Assembly: GCF_900107585.1 (NCBI RefSeq)
Contig: NZ_FNQM01000009.1
Coordinates: forward strand, 62,001 to 126,000
Direction of reading: 5' to 3'
Source of the DNA: Rubrimonas cliftonensis
GTDB taxonomy: Bacteria > Pseudomonadota > Alphaproteobacteria > Rhodobacterales > Rhodobacteraceae
Length of the DNA: 64,000 nt
Notes under the pieces: generated by a model
What the model saw: the letters and a program-made list of their open reading frames with translations, nothing else
What the model was told of the DNA's origin: nothing
Databases searched by the model: none
In this document: piece by piece, positions 8,735 to 17,460 of the stretch
How positions within the stretch are numbered: the first letter of the stretch is position 1
Layout of the letters: every line of letters begins with the position of its first letter
Made by a program: the position numbers and the translations under genes

Positions 8735-10302
8735 GCCGCCGCCCCGGCGCCGGCGGCCATCCCGGCGCCCATGTCGTCCCCGGTCATCATCCGGCCGAGC
8801 CGCCCGCGGTCGAGCTCCGCCGGCGCTCCGGCCTCCGTCAGCCGGCCGGCGTGCATCGTCACGACGCGGTCCGACAGCGCCAGCACCTCGTCGAGATCCT
8901 CCGAGATCAGCAGCACGCCCGCCCCGCCGTCGCGCGCCGCGATCAGCCGGGCGCTCACCGCCGCCGCGGCGCCCACGTCGAGCCCCCGCGTCGGCTGGTT
9001 GGCGAGGATCAGCCGCGGCCCCGCCTCCAGCACCCGCGCGAGGATCAGCTTCTGGATGTTGCCGCCGGACATCAGCCGCGCCGGCGCCGCCGGCCCCGGC
9101 CCCCGCACGTCATGGGCCTTGAGCACCCGCGCCGCCGCCGCCGCGATCGCGCCGCGCCGCAGGAAGCCGCCGCGCGAAACCTCCGGCGCGTCGAGCCGCT
9201 CGATCACCAGGTTCTCCGCCGCGCTCATGGCGCCCACGACGCCCTCGCGATGGCGATCCTCCGGGATGCGCCCGACCCCCGCGGCGACGAAGGCCGCCGC
9301 CGTGAACCGGGCGACCTGCGCGCCGAACAGCTCGACCGACCCCGCGTCGGGCCGCGCCAGACCGCTCGCCAGCGCCGCCAGCGCCGCCTGGCCCGAGCCC
9401 GAGACGCCGGCCACGCCGACGATCTCGCCGCGACGCACCGTCAGCGAGCAGGGGGCGAGGCGGCGGCGCGGCTCGGCGTGATCGACCCGCGCCGCGACCA
9501 GCCGCAGCGCCGGCGCCCCCGGCCGTCCGGGCCCCGCCTTCGGCGCCGGCGGCGGCTCGGCGCCCATCATCAGCGCCGAGAGCGAGGCCGCGTCCGCCTC
9601 CGCCGCCGCGCGCACGCCGACCAGCCGGCCGCCGCGCAGCACCGCGATGCGGTCGGCGTGCCCCAGCACCTCGGGCAGTTTGTGGGAGATGAAGATCACC
9701 GACAGGCCGTCGCGCGCCATGCCGCGCAGCAGCATGAACAGCGCCTCGGCCTCCTGCGGCGCCAGCACCGCCGTCGGCTCGTCCAGCACGAGGATGCGCG
9801 CGTCGCACCACAGCGCCTTGAGAATCTCGATGCGCTGCCGCTCTCCGACGCCGAGCCGCGCGGCGGGCTCGTCGAGCGGCGCGGCGAGGCCGGTGCGCGC
9901 CATCAGCGCCTCCAGCCGCGCCCGCGCCGCGCGCCTCCCCCGCCGCAGCGCGAACAGCGGCTCGGCGCCGAGCAGGATGTTCTCGAAGCCGGTGAGGTTC
10001 TCCGCCAGCGCGAAATGCTGGTGCACCATGCCGACGCCGGCGGCGAGCGCCGCCTGCGGCTGGCCCGGCGGCAGGTCGCGCAGCACGCCCTCGCAGTCGG
10101 CCACGCGCACGCGCCCGGCGTCTGGCGCGTAGCGGCCGAACAGCATGTTCATCAGCGTGGTCTTGCCCGCGCCGTTCTCGCCCAGCAGCGCCAGCATCTC
10201 GCCCCGCGCAAGCGTGAGGCTCACGTCGTCCACTGCGACCGCCTCGCCAAAGCGCTTCGTCAGCCCCTGCAGGCGCAACGCGACCGGCGCCGAAGGCGCC
10301 AT
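8731..10302 (-). CDS. Nucleoside-type ABC transporter, double ATP-binding protein
   Basis: A 523-residue protein with two ABC domains in one chain. The first has a full Walker A (GENGAGKTTL, around residue 40), Walker B ILVLDEPTAVL and a reduced signature LGVGERQRIEI. The second has a degenerate Walker A, GVSGSGQAAL, a good MSGGNIQKL signature and LILANQPTRGLD. This asymmetry is normal for the YufO/sugar-type duplicated ATPases. It energises import through the two permeases encoded just downstream. It overlaps the first permease by 4 bp and follows the binding-protein gene after only 11 bp, so all five genes are one operon. Confidence 0.9.
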   Translation of the reverse strand: MAPSAPVALRLQGLTKRFGEAVAVDDVSLTLARGEMLALLGENGAGKTTLMNMLFGRYAPDAGRVRVADCEGVLRDLPPGQPQAALAAGVGMVHQHFALAENLTGFENILLGAEPLFALRRGRRAARARLEALMARTGLAAPLDEPAARLGVGERQRIEILKALWCDARILVLDEPTAVLAPQEAEALFMLLRGMARDGLSVIFISHKLPEVLGHADRIAVLRGGRLVGVRAAAEADAASLSALMMGAEPPPAPKAGPGRPGAPALRLVAARVDHAEPRRRLAPCSLTVRRGEIVGVAGVSGSGQAALAALASGLARPDAGSVELFGAQVARFTAAAFVAAGVGRIPEDRHREGVVGAMSAAENLVIERLDAPEVSRGGFLRRGAIAAAAARVLKAHDVRGPGPAAPARLMSGGNIQKLILARVLEAGPRLILANQPTRGLDVGAAAAVSARLIAARDGGAGVLLISEDLDEVLALSDRVVTMHAGRLTEAGAPAELDRGRLGRMMTGDDMGAGMAAGAGAAA

Positions 10303-10313
10303 GCCCGGCGTCC

Positions 10314-11300
10314 TCAGTTGTCGGGGACCGGCTCGGCGTCGTTGACGTTGACGCGGAACAGCCCGGCGCGGATCTCCGCCTCCTTCGCCTCGACCTCGGC
10401 GACGACCTGCGCCGGCACGAGTTCGGGGTCGAGCGTCAGCGAGGCGCCGTCGAAGGCCATGAAACTGAACTGACCGTAATCGATCGGCTCGAAATCGCCC
10501 GCCCGCACGGCGGCGAGGGCGCGGTCGATGGTCGGCTCCATGCGCCAGATCGCCGAGGCGAGGATCGTTCCGGGATAGTCGGCGGAGGTGTCGATCACGT
10601 TGCCGATCGCCTTGACGCCGCGCTCCACGGCGGCGTCGGACACGCCGAAGCGCTCCGCATACATCACGTCGGCGCCCGCATCCATCATGGCGAAGGCGGC
10701 TTCCTTAGCCTTGGGCGGGTCGTACCACGAGTTGATGAAGCTCACCATGAAGCGCACGTCGGGGTTCACGCTGCGCGCGCCGTCCATGAAGGCGTGCATC
10801 AGGCGGTTGACCTCGGGGATGGCGTAGCCGCCGACCATGCCGATCAGGTTCGATGCGGTCGCGTGGCCGGCGACCATGCCGGTCAGGTAGCTCGGCTCGT
10901 GGATCCAGTTGTCGAACACCGCGAAGTTCGGCTGCGACGGGCCGAAGCTCGATCCCATTAGGAACGCCGTCTCCGGGTAGTCGGCCGCGACGCTGCGCGC
11001 CGCCCGCTCCACCGCGAAGGCCTCGCCGACGACGAGCGCGGCGCCGCCCTCGGCGTATTCGCGCATGACGCGCTCGTAATCGGTGTTGGCGACGTTCTCG
11101 GAGAAGCTGTAGTCGACCTCGCCCCGCGCCTCCGCGGCCTCGAGCGCCTTGTGGATGCGGCTCACCCACTGCTGCTCGACCGGCACTGTGTAGATCGCGG
11201 CGACCTTCAGCGCGTCCTGCGCCGCCGCCGCGCTGGCGCTCGCCGCGGCGAGCGCCAGCGCGAGGGCCGTGCGGCGCGTGAGTGCGAGAGCGTTCTTCAT
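10314..11300 (-). CDS. BMP-family substrate-binding protein of the nucleoside importer
   Basis: A 328-residue periplasmic binding protein. A signal peptide covers about residues 1-27: two arginines, a hydrophobic Ala/Leu stretch, then cleavage after AAAA. No lipobox cysteine is present, so it is soluble rather than a lipoprotein. The body is of the BMP/PnrA type: VAAIYTVPVEQQW, the NVANTDYERVMREYA stretch and GPSQPNFAVFDNWIHEPSYL. It captures a nucleoside or related compound and is the first gene of the operon. No clear promoter was recognised in the roughly 100 bp before the converging kinase gene. The ligand cannot be fixed from sequence. Confidence 0.88.
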   Translation of the reverse strand: MKNALALTRRTALALALAAASASAAAAQDALKVAAIYTVPVEQQWVSRIHKALEAAEARGEVDYSFSENVANTDYERVMREYAEGGAALVVGEAFAVERAARSVAADYPETAFLMGSSFGPSQPNFAVFDNWIHEPSYLTGMVAGHATASNLIGMVGGYAIPEVNRLMHAFMDGARSVNPDVRFMVSFINSWYDPPKAKEAAFAMMDAGADVMYAERFGVSDAAVERGVKAIGNVIDTSADYPGTILASAIWRMEPTIDRALAAVRAGDFEPIDYGQFSFMAFDGASLTLDPELVPAQVVAEVEAKEAEIRAGLFRVNVNDAEPVPDN

Positions 11301-11400
11301 GGCGTCGTTCTCCCCTGTCGCCGGCTCCTCCGCCGCCGGCGCCGTCGCGCCGTGGCGCCGCCGTGCCGCAGCGCAGCGTTCCCCGCTTTGGCGGCGCAGG

Positions 11401-13023
11401 TCAAGCGTCTCGGACGGCTCCGGGCCCGGGCGGGCCGGCGACCGGGATGGTGAACCAGAACGTAGCGCCCTCGCCCTCGACGCTCTGGAAATCCATCGCG
11501 CCGCCCATGCTCTCGACCATCAGCTTCGCGATCGAGAGCCCAAGCCCGACGCCGCCGAAGCGCCGCGTGTGGGAGCCGTCGCCCTGTGCGAAGCCGAGGA
11601 AGATGCGCTCGCGCACGCCCTCGGCCACGCCCACTCCGGTGTCCCTGACGCTGACGCGCACCATCGGCTCGGCCGGCCCGTCGACGAGGCTCGCGGCGAC
11701 CGTCACCGTCCCCCCGGCGGTGAACTTCGCGGCGTTGCTGACCAGCGCGCCCAGCACCTGGCGGAACCGGCCGGCGTCGCCCACCACGAGGCCCGGCAGC
11801 GCGGAGTCCACCGTCTCCACGAAGTCCAGCCCCTTGCGGCGCATCGTCTCCCGGTGCGGCGCGCTCGCGGCGGAGATCGCGGCGCGCAGGTTGAAGTGCT
11901 GTCGGGCCGCCGGGCTCTGGCGCGTCGCGATGCGGGCATAGTCGAGAATGTCGTTGAGCAGCCCGAGCAGGCTCGCGGCGCTGTCGCGCGCCACCGTCGC
12001 CATGCGCTTCTGCTTCTCGCTCAGCTCGGTGTTGGCCAGCAGCGCCAGCATCCCCAGCACGCCGTTCATCGGCGTGCGGATCTCGTGGCTCATCGCGGCG
12101 AGGAACTCCGACTTCGCGACGTTCGCCGCCTCCGCCTCCCGTCGGCTGGCCTCCAGCCGCGCCTGCAGCGCCTTCTGCTCGGTGATGTCGGTCGCGATGG
12201 CGCAGAGCACGGGCTCGCCGTCGACCGGGTCGCGCACGAGGAACTTGGAGCTGAGATAGACCGCCTCGCCGCCGCAGGGCAGGGCGACGCGCTCCTCGCC
12301 GTGGAACGGCTCGCCGGTCTCGAACACGGCGCTGTCGTTGGCCCGCAGCGCGGCGGCGGTGGCGGGGCCGTAGATCTCCGCGTCGGTCGCGCCCTCGATG
12401 TCGTCGCGCAGGGCGGTGAGGCGGTACATCCGGTTGGCCGCCAGCAGCTCGCCGTTGCGGCGCTTGATGAACACCAGGGCGTCGGTGTTTTCGAGAATGG
12501 CGTCGAACAGCGCCCGGAGCCGCCCCGCCTCGCGGTCTCCGCCGCGCGCTGGGGCGGGGTCGCATACGCTCTCGTGCAGGCGTCCGACGTCCTCCAGCGC
12601 GGCGGCCTCGCGCGGTCTCAGCGTCCGGGGGCCGCGGTCGAAGACGCACAGCGCGCCGACGGCGGTCCCGCCCGGGCCGGCGACCTGCGTCGCCGCGCAC
12701 CAGTCGAAGGCGTCGCCGAACGCCGCCGATCCGTCGCGCTCCATCGCGAAGGCGCGCGCGCCGCCGCCCGTGAAGGCCATGGACGCCACATGCAGCGCGG
12801 CCTCGGTCGGCGCATCCAGGCCGTGCAGCGTCGCCCAGCCCTCGCCGTGGATCCAGACCGCCGCCGCTGGCGCCGAAAGCGCCGCCGCCGCCACGCGCGC
12901 CAGCCGCGCCCGGTCGCAGCGCGCGCCGCGCCGCGCGTCGGCTTCGGGTTCGAACCCGGTCGCGGCGGGCGTGGGATGCGTCGCCTCGCTGACGGTCACG
13001 CGGTGCTCCTGTTCCTCCGCCAT
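11401..13023 (-). CDS. Soluble GAF-PAS sensor histidine kinase
   Basis: A 540-residue cytoplasmic histidine kinase without membrane helices. A GAF-like region spans about 30-155 (ends ...GTAVGALCVFDRGPRTL). A PAS domain spans about 165-285 (ILENTDALVFIKRRNGELLAAN; closes with ATDITEQKAL). HisKA follows with phospho-acceptor His313 in AMSHEIRTPMNG, then a HATPase with N430 (LVSNAAKF), DTGVG at 461-465 and GVGLGL at 491-496. There is no receiver domain, and no response-regulator gene lies nearby, so it is an orphan. I chose the ATG at 13023, near the GAF start; an in-frame open stretch upstream has no protein-like features. It is divergent from pxpB. Confidence 0.85.
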   Translation of the reverse strand: MAEEQEHRVTVSEATHPTPAATGFEPEADARRGARCDRARLARVAAAALSAPAAAVWIHGEGWATLHGLDAPTEAALHVASMAFTGGGARAFAMERDGSAAFGDAFDWCAATQVAGPGGTAVGALCVFDRGPRTLRPREAAALEDVGRLHESVCDPAPARGGDREAGRLRALFDAILENTDALVFIKRRNGELLAANRMYRLTALRDDIEGATDAEIYGPATAAALRANDSAVFETGEPFHGEERVALPCGGEAVYLSSKFLVRDPVDGEPVLCAIATDITEQKALQARLEASRREAEAANVAKSEFLAAMSHEIRTPMNGVLGMLALLANTELSEKQKRMATVARDSAASLLGLLNDILDYARIATRQSPAARQHFNLRAAISAASAPHRETMRRKGLDFVETVDSALPGLVVGDAGRFRQVLGALVSNAAKFTAGGTVTVAASLVDGPAEPMVRVSVRDTGVGVAEGVRERIFLGFAQGDGSHTRRFGGVGLGLSIAKLMVESMGGAMDFQSVEGEGATFWFTIPVAGPPGPGAVRDA

Positions 13024-13254
13024 GCGCGTGCGGCGGTCTCCTGCGCCGCGGCGGGGCGCCGGCTGTTCCCGAGAGGTCGCAAGGGCGCGCGCGCCGGCGG
13101 ATCGCCGCCCCGATCCGGGGCCGCCCTTGCGGAAGCAGGCTATCAGAAAAGATCGCCGCGCGCCGCCGGCTTCGATCGCGTTGACAGCTAGGGCGCCCGG
13201 CGACACGCTCGCCCTGCCCGACGCGCTGAGCCGGGCGCGGGGCGGAAGGCGGCG

Positions 13255-14013
13255 ATGTCGGCGGCGACGGGAGGCGGGGAGGTCGCTGCGCGGGTCGCGC
13301 CGCTCGGCGACGCGGCCTTCACGCTGGTCCTGGGCGAGGCGCCGGGGCCCGCGACGACGGCCCGCCTCGCCGCCGTCGCCGCGGCGCTGGGGGAGGCGCC
13401 CGGCGTCGTGGATCTCGCGCCCTCCTTCGCCGCGCTGACCGTGCATCTCGACCCCGACGCCGCCGACCGGCCGGCGCTGGAGGCCCGCGCCCTCGCGCTC
13501 GCAGACCCTGCGCTCGCGCCGAAGGCCCGCCCCGGCGCGGCGTTCGACGCGCCGCTCTGCGTCGAGCCCGACCATGGCCCGGACCAGCGGGAGGTCGCCG
13601 CGGAGACCGGGCTGACGGTGGACGCCGTGCTCGACCTGCTGCTCGGGGCCCGGCTGGACGTGCTGGCGGTCGGCTTCCTGCCGGGCTTTCCGTTCTGCGG
13701 TCCCGCGCCCGCCGCGCTGCATCTGCCGCGCAAGCCGACGCCCCGGCTGCGCGTGCCGAAGGGGTCGGTCGCCGTCGCCAACGGCTTCGTCGGGATCTAC
13801 CCCTGGGTCAGCCCCGGCGGCTGGCGCATCCTCGGCGCCTCCTGCCTGCCGCTGTTCGACCCCGCCCGCGCGCGCCCCTCGATGTTCGCCGCCGGCGACC
13901 GGCTGCGCCTGCACGCCGTCTCCGCCGCCGAGCATGAACGGCTGCGCGCCGCCGCCGAGGCCGGCGAGATCGGGCCGGAGGACTTCCGCATCACCGGGGA
14001 GGGCGCCCCATGA
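13255..14013 (+). CDS. pxpB: 5-oxoprolinase subunit B
   Basis: A 252-residue KipI/PxpB protein, part of the ATP-dependent PxpABC enzyme that opens 5-oxoproline (pyroglutamate) to glutamate. Family marks are the GDAAFTLVLGE start, the VLAVGFLPGFPFCGP motif in the middle, the RLRVPKGSVAVAN stretch and GIYPWVSPGGWRILG. It is followed by pxpC with a 4-bp ATGA overlap, and pxpA comes next, the standard three-gene arrangement. The operon diverges from the histidine kinase gene. Confidence 0.93.
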   Translation: MSAATGGGEVAARVAPLGDAAFTLVLGEAPGPATTARLAAVAAALGEAPGVVDLAPSFAALTVHLDPDAADRPALEARALALADPALAPKARPGAAFDAPLCVEPDHGPDQREVAAETGLTVDAVLDLLLGARLDVLAVGFLPGFPFCGPAPAALHLPRKPTPRLRVPKGSVAVANGFVGIYPWVSPGGWRILGASCLPLFDPARARPSMFAAGDRLRLHAVSAAEHERLRAAAEAGEIGPEDFRITGEGAP

Positions 14014-15062
14014 CGTCCGCCGTGAGAAGGCTGGACGTCATCGCGCCGGGGCCGCGCACGTTGGCGCAGGACGCCGGGCGCGCGGGCTGGCGCGGCGTCG
14101 GCGCCCCTGTCAGCGGCGCGGCGGACGGCGTGCTGTGGCGGCTCGCGCAGGCGGTCGCCGGCGGGCCCGAGGGCGCCTGCGCGCTGGAGTTCGCCCTGCT
14201 GGGGCCGACGCTGCGCGCGGCTGGCGGGCCTGCGCGCGTCGCGCTCGGCGGCGCGGAGGGCCGCGTCACCGGCGCCGACGGGGAGGCGCGCCGCGCGCCG
14301 GCGCTGCGCTCCTTCACCCTCGCCGAGGGCGAGACGCTCGCCGTCGGCCCGGTCTCCGGCGGCGCGGTGGGCTATCTCGCCGTCGAGGGCGGTTTCGATC
14401 TGCCCGTCGTCATGGGCGCCCGCGCGACCGATCTCAGGGCCGGCTTCGGGGGCTTCCGGGGCCGCGCGCTGGCGCCGGGAGACCGGCTGCCCCTCGCCGG
14501 CCCGCCGCCGCAGGGCCCCGAGCGCGCCCTCGCCGCGCCGCCGCCGCCGCCCGAAGGGCCGCTGCGCGTGATCATGGGGCCGCAGACCGACCACTTCACC
14601 GTGGAGGCGCTGGAGACCTTCCTCGCCGCCGAGTGGCGCGTCTCCGACGACGTCGACCGGATGGGCGCCCGGCTGCAGGGGCCGCGGCTGAGGCACTCCG
14701 ACAAGGGCGCCGACATGATCTCCGAGGGTCTCGCGATCGGGGCGGTCCAGGTCCCCGGCGCCGGGCAGCCCATCGTGCTGGGGGTCGATAGCCACACCAT
14801 CGGCGGCTACCCCAAGATCGCCGTCGTCGTCACCGCCGACATCCCGCGCCTCGGCCGGCTGACGCCCGGCCGCACGGTGCGCTTCGCCGCCGTGACGCTG
14901 GCGGAGGCGGCGGCGGCGCGGCGCGCGGCGGCGGCGGACCTGGCGCGCGCGATCGCCGCGATCCGCCCCGTGGCGGGGGGCGCGGCGCCGGTCGACCTCG
15001 CGGCGCTCGCCTCCGCCAACCTCGTTTCCGGCGTCGTCAGCGCGCGAGAGGAGCAGTCATGA
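14010..15062 (+). CDS. pxpC: 5-oxoprolinase subunit C
   Basis: A 350-residue KipA/PxpC (biotin-dependent carboxyltransferase-like) subunit of 5-oxoprolinase. Recognisable segments are APGPRTLAQDAGRAGWRGVG near the N-terminus, GYLAVEGGFDLPVVMGARAT, then VIMGPQTDHFT and the SEGLAIGAVQVPG / VDSHTIGGYPKIA region. It works with PxpB in the kinase/hydrolase part of the complex. It overlaps pxpB and pxpA by 4 bp each, so the three subunits are translationally coupled. Confidence 0.93.
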   Translation: MTSAVRRLDVIAPGPRTLAQDAGRAGWRGVGAPVSGAADGVLWRLAQAVAGGPEGACALEFALLGPTLRAAGGPARVALGGAEGRVTGADGEARRAPALRSFTLAEGETLAVGPVSGGAVGYLAVEGGFDLPVVMGARATDLRAGFGGFRGRALAPGDRLPLAGPPPQGPERALAAPPPPPEGPLRVIMGPQTDHFTVEALETFLAAEWRVSDDVDRMGARLQGPRLRHSDKGADMISEGLAIGAVQVPGAGQPIVLGVDSHTIGGYPKIAVVVTADIPRLGRLTPGRTVRFAAVTLAEAAAARRAAAADLARAIAAIRPVAGGAAPVDLAALASANLVSGVVSAREEQS

Positions 15063-15829
15063 AGATCACCCTTAACGCCGACATGGGCGAGGGCTTCGGC
15101 CGCTGGCCGCTGGGCGACGACGCGGCGCTGCTGAAGATCGTCGGCGCCGCCAACATCGCCTGCGGCTTCCACGCCGGCGATCCGCTCACGATGCGCCGGG
15201 CGGTGGCGGCGGCGAAGGCGGCGGGGGTGGACGTCGGCGCCCACCCCGGCTTTCCTGACCTTGAGGGCTTCGGCCGGCGCGACATGACGCTTTCGGCCGA
15301 GGAGGCGACGGCGCTGGTGATCTACCAGACCGGCGCCATGCTGGGCGTCGCCGCCGCGGAGGGCGCCCGCGTCGTCCACGTCAAGCCGCATGGCGCGCTC
15401 AACACCATGGCCTGCCGCGACGACGCGCTGGCCGACGCCATCGCCGCCGGGGTGAAGGCGGTCGACCCCGGCCTCATCCTGCTCGCCACCGCCGCCACCG
15501 CGCTCTCGCGCGCCGGAGAGCGCGCGGGCCTGCGAACGGCGCAGGAGGTGTTCGCCGACCGCACCTACACCGAGACCGGCGAGCTTACCCCGCGGCGCGA
15601 ACCCCACGCGCTGATCCACGACGCCGATCAGGCCGTGGCGCAGGCCCTGCGCTTCCTGAAGGCCGGCGGCGTCGTGACGCCCTCGGGCCGCGTGCTGCCC
15701 GCGCCGCTGCACTCGCTCTGCGTGCATGGCGACGGGCCGACCGCCGTCGCGCTGGCGCAGGGCGTCGCCGGCGGACTGGTCGCGGCCGGCGTGGCGCTCA
15801 CCGGCCTCGCCGAGGCCATGGCGCCATGA
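15059..15829 (+). CDS. pxpA: 5-oxoprolinase subunit A
   Basis: A 256-residue LamB/YcsF family protein. The N-terminal NADMGEGFGRWPLGDDA and ANIACGFHAGDP motifs are diagnostic, followed by VDVGAHPGFPDLEGFGRR and HVKPHGALNTMA. Together with PxpB and PxpC it hydrolyses 5-oxoproline, which forms spontaneously from glutamine and glutamate, returning it to glutamate. The gene ends inside a perfect 17-bp tandem duplication that spans its stop codon. Confidence 0.94.
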   Translation: MKITLNADMGEGFGRWPLGDDAALLKIVGAANIACGFHAGDPLTMRRAVAAAKAAGVDVGAHPGFPDLEGFGRRDMTLSAEEATALVIYQTGAMLGVAAAEGARVVHVKPHGALNTMACRDDALADAIAAGVKAVDPGLILLATAATALSRAGERAGLRTAQEVFADRTYTETGELTPRREPHALIHDADQAVAQALRFLKAGGVVTPSGRVLPAPLHSLCVHGDGPTAVALAQGVAGGLVAAGVALTGLAEAMAP

Positions 15830-15857
15830 CCCCGCCGGCCCCATGACCCCGCCGGCC
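15824..15857. repeat. Perfect 17-bp tandem duplication across the pxpA stop
   Basis: The unit CCATGACCCCGCCGGCC occurs twice back to back (15824-15840 and 15841-15857). The pxpA stop codon is in the first copy, so only non-coding sequence is duplicated. It looks like a recent slippage event. Confidence 0.9.
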
Positions 15858-15972
15858 CGCGCCCCCGCCGGTCCCGGGATCTCGCCGCGGCGCCCGGTCG
15901 CGTCTCGCCTCCGCCCGCGCTTTGCGCTATGGCGGGCCCCCTGTGTGTGACGGCGACCCGGGAGCGGCGGCC

Positions 15973-16782
15973 TTGCGTGCGACGACCATCGTTCAACTGA
16001 CCGACACCCATCTGCTGGCCGGCGGCGCCAAGGCCTATGGCGCGGCCGACACCGACGCCGGGCTCGCGCGCGCCGTCGGGCACATCGTCGATCTCGACGC
16101 CCGGCTCGCGGGCGTCGACGCCGTCGTGGTCAGCGGCGACCTGACCGACGCCGGAGAGCCGGAGGCCTATGGCCGCTTCCGCGAGCTGACGGCCGCGATC
16201 CGCGCGCCGATCTTCGTCATCCCCGGCAACCACGACCTGCGCGCGCCGCTGCGCGCGGCCTTCGGGCTGGCTGGCGACGCCGCCGCGCCGGTCGATTTCG
16301 CCGCCGACGTCGGCGCGCTGACGCTGGTGGGGCTCGACACCTCGGTGCCCGGCGCCGCCCACGGCGCCGTCTCCGCCGCGCAGGTCGCCTGGCTCGACGA
16401 GACGCTCGGCGGCCAGCCCGACCGCCCGGCGCTGCTGTTCCTGCACCATCCGCCCTTCACCACCGGGCTCGACTTCATGGATGCGATCGGCCTTCGGGAC
16501 GCGGAGGCGCTGGAGGCGGCGGTGCGCCGTCATCCCCGCGTGAGGCTGGTCGCCTGCGGCCATGTCCACCGCGCCATGGCGACCGTCTGGGCCGGCCGCC
16601 CGGCGGTCATCGCCCCGGCGCCGACCCACTCCGCGCGGATCGACCTGCGCGCGGACGCCGTGGCGAGCTTCGACCTCGACCCCGGCGCCGTCATGGTCCA
16701 CCGCTGGCGCGGCGACGCGCTGGTGAGCCATGTCAGCTCCACCGAGCCCGCTCCCGGCCCGTTCCCCTTCTACGCCGAGTGA
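15973..16782 (+). CDS. CpdA-like class III phosphodiesterase
   Basis: A 269-residue calcineurin-like metallophosphoesterase resembling the cAMP phosphodiesterase CpdA. All metal motifs are visible: DTHL, SGDLTDAGE, PGNHDLR, the HHPPF histidine and the ACGHVHRA pair. I chose the TTG at 15973, which follows GGGAG at 8 bp and puts QLTDTHL right at the N-terminus as in the family. In-frame GTG (15943) and TTG (15922) codons upstream would add residues that do not look like family sequence. It lies 143 bp after pxpA. True substrate (cAMP or another phosphodiester) is not settled by sequence. Confidence 0.82.
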   Translation: MRATTIVQLTDTHLLAGGAKAYGAADTDAGLARAVGHIVDLDARLAGVDAVVVSGDLTDAGEPEAYGRFRELTAAIRAPIFVIPGNHDLRAPLRAAFGLAGDAAAPVDFAADVGALTLVGLDTSVPGAAHGAVSAAQVAWLDETLGGQPDRPALLFLHHPPFTTGLDFMDAIGLRDAEALEAAVRRHPRVRLVACGHVHRAMATVWAGRPAVIAPAPTHSARIDLRADAVASFDLDPGAVMVHRWRGDALVSHVSSTEPAPGPFPFYAE

Positions 16783-16857
16783 GCGGCGCGGCGGCGCGCG
16801 GCGACATGCGGTCGGGCCCGATCGGGCCGGTCGGCCTTGCGATGCTCGCGATGGCGG

Positions 16858-17100
16858 GTGAGACGCTGGACATCAAGCCCGCAGGGCTCGCCGAGCGTCC
16901 GGAGAGTGGGCGCGGCGCGCGCTTCGCGCAGTCCGCGGCGGGCAGCTTCTTCCGTCGCCCCGACCGCGCGTTCGGGAGAACTCCGCCCACGCCAGCGAGC
17001 AGGACCGCGCGGAGATCGCCGCGGTTCGCGAGACCTGGCTCAAGGCCCATCCGGCCGACCGTCGCCCGAAGCCCGAAAACTCCACCCTCGCACGCTCCAA
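16858..17100 (+). pseudogene. Decayed IS630-family transposase fragment
   Basis: Two adjoining reading frames carry pieces of an IS630-type transposase. The first, about 16858-16980, reads ...ETLDIKPAGLAERP... then SAAGSFFRR, resembling the helix-turn-helix end (T.AEI...LAER...S.S.I.RFF.R). The second, from about 16976, reads NSAHASEQDRAEIAAVRETW followed by LKAHPAD, which matches the conserved K(K/T)AHA.EQDR.DVA..R..W linker before the catalytic domain. The DET.W catalytic block and the rest are missing or unrecognisable and a frameshift joins the pieces. No terminal inverted repeats were identified. Recognition is by eye from family memory. The remaining 17101-17460 holds no gene I can recognise. 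Confidence 0.55.
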
Positions 17101-17280
17101 GGAACGGATTCGGCTCAGAACGAGGCCATCGCAAGTTCATGAGCGAGGGCGCATCGGGGGCAGGGTCATCGGCCACAAACGGCGACCCGTCAGATGGCTG
17201 CGCCGGGCGAAGGCCCCGGCACGCGCGACGAAAAGTCGATCATGCTGAGGCGGCGCGATCTTGAACCCTGCGTCGCACCT

Positions 17281-17305
17281 CGACGCCAGATCGATGCTGG
17301 CGTCG
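17281..17305. repeat. Perfect 9-bp inverted repeat with 7-bp loop
   Basis: CGACGCCAG and CTGGCGTCG are separated by ATCGATG. It lies in the gene-poor gap about 155 bp beyond the 3' end of the tail-collar gene. It could be a hairpin or an operator-like site, or part of the decayed element. There is no T-run, so a terminator role is not supported. Confidence 0.5.
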
Positions 17306-17460
17306 CATCGTCAGAATTGAAGCAGTCGCCGACTGCAGGACCGCACGATGCGCGTCCGCAATTCGCAATGCAGCGGCGCGCAGGCGCTTCATGTTCGGTC
17401 CGGCGGGCGTTCGGCGGCCCGCCGGGTCTGGCGTCGTGGGCAATTGCCGCCGCTGCCCCT

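Noticed and set aside
8731-10302. Degenerate second Walker A (GVSGSGQAAL) in the nucleoside-importer ATPase as a sign of decay
   Set aside because: This asymmetry is normal in the duplicated YufO/sugar-type ATPases, so it is not unusual.
12945-12965. GGGTTCGAACCCGGTCG, looking like a tRNA T-arm; the same 17 bp recur near 61693-61709
   Set aside because: Both lie inside minus-strand coding sequence (peptide TGFEP) and no acceptor, D or anticodon arms surround them. The T-arm resemblance is chance.
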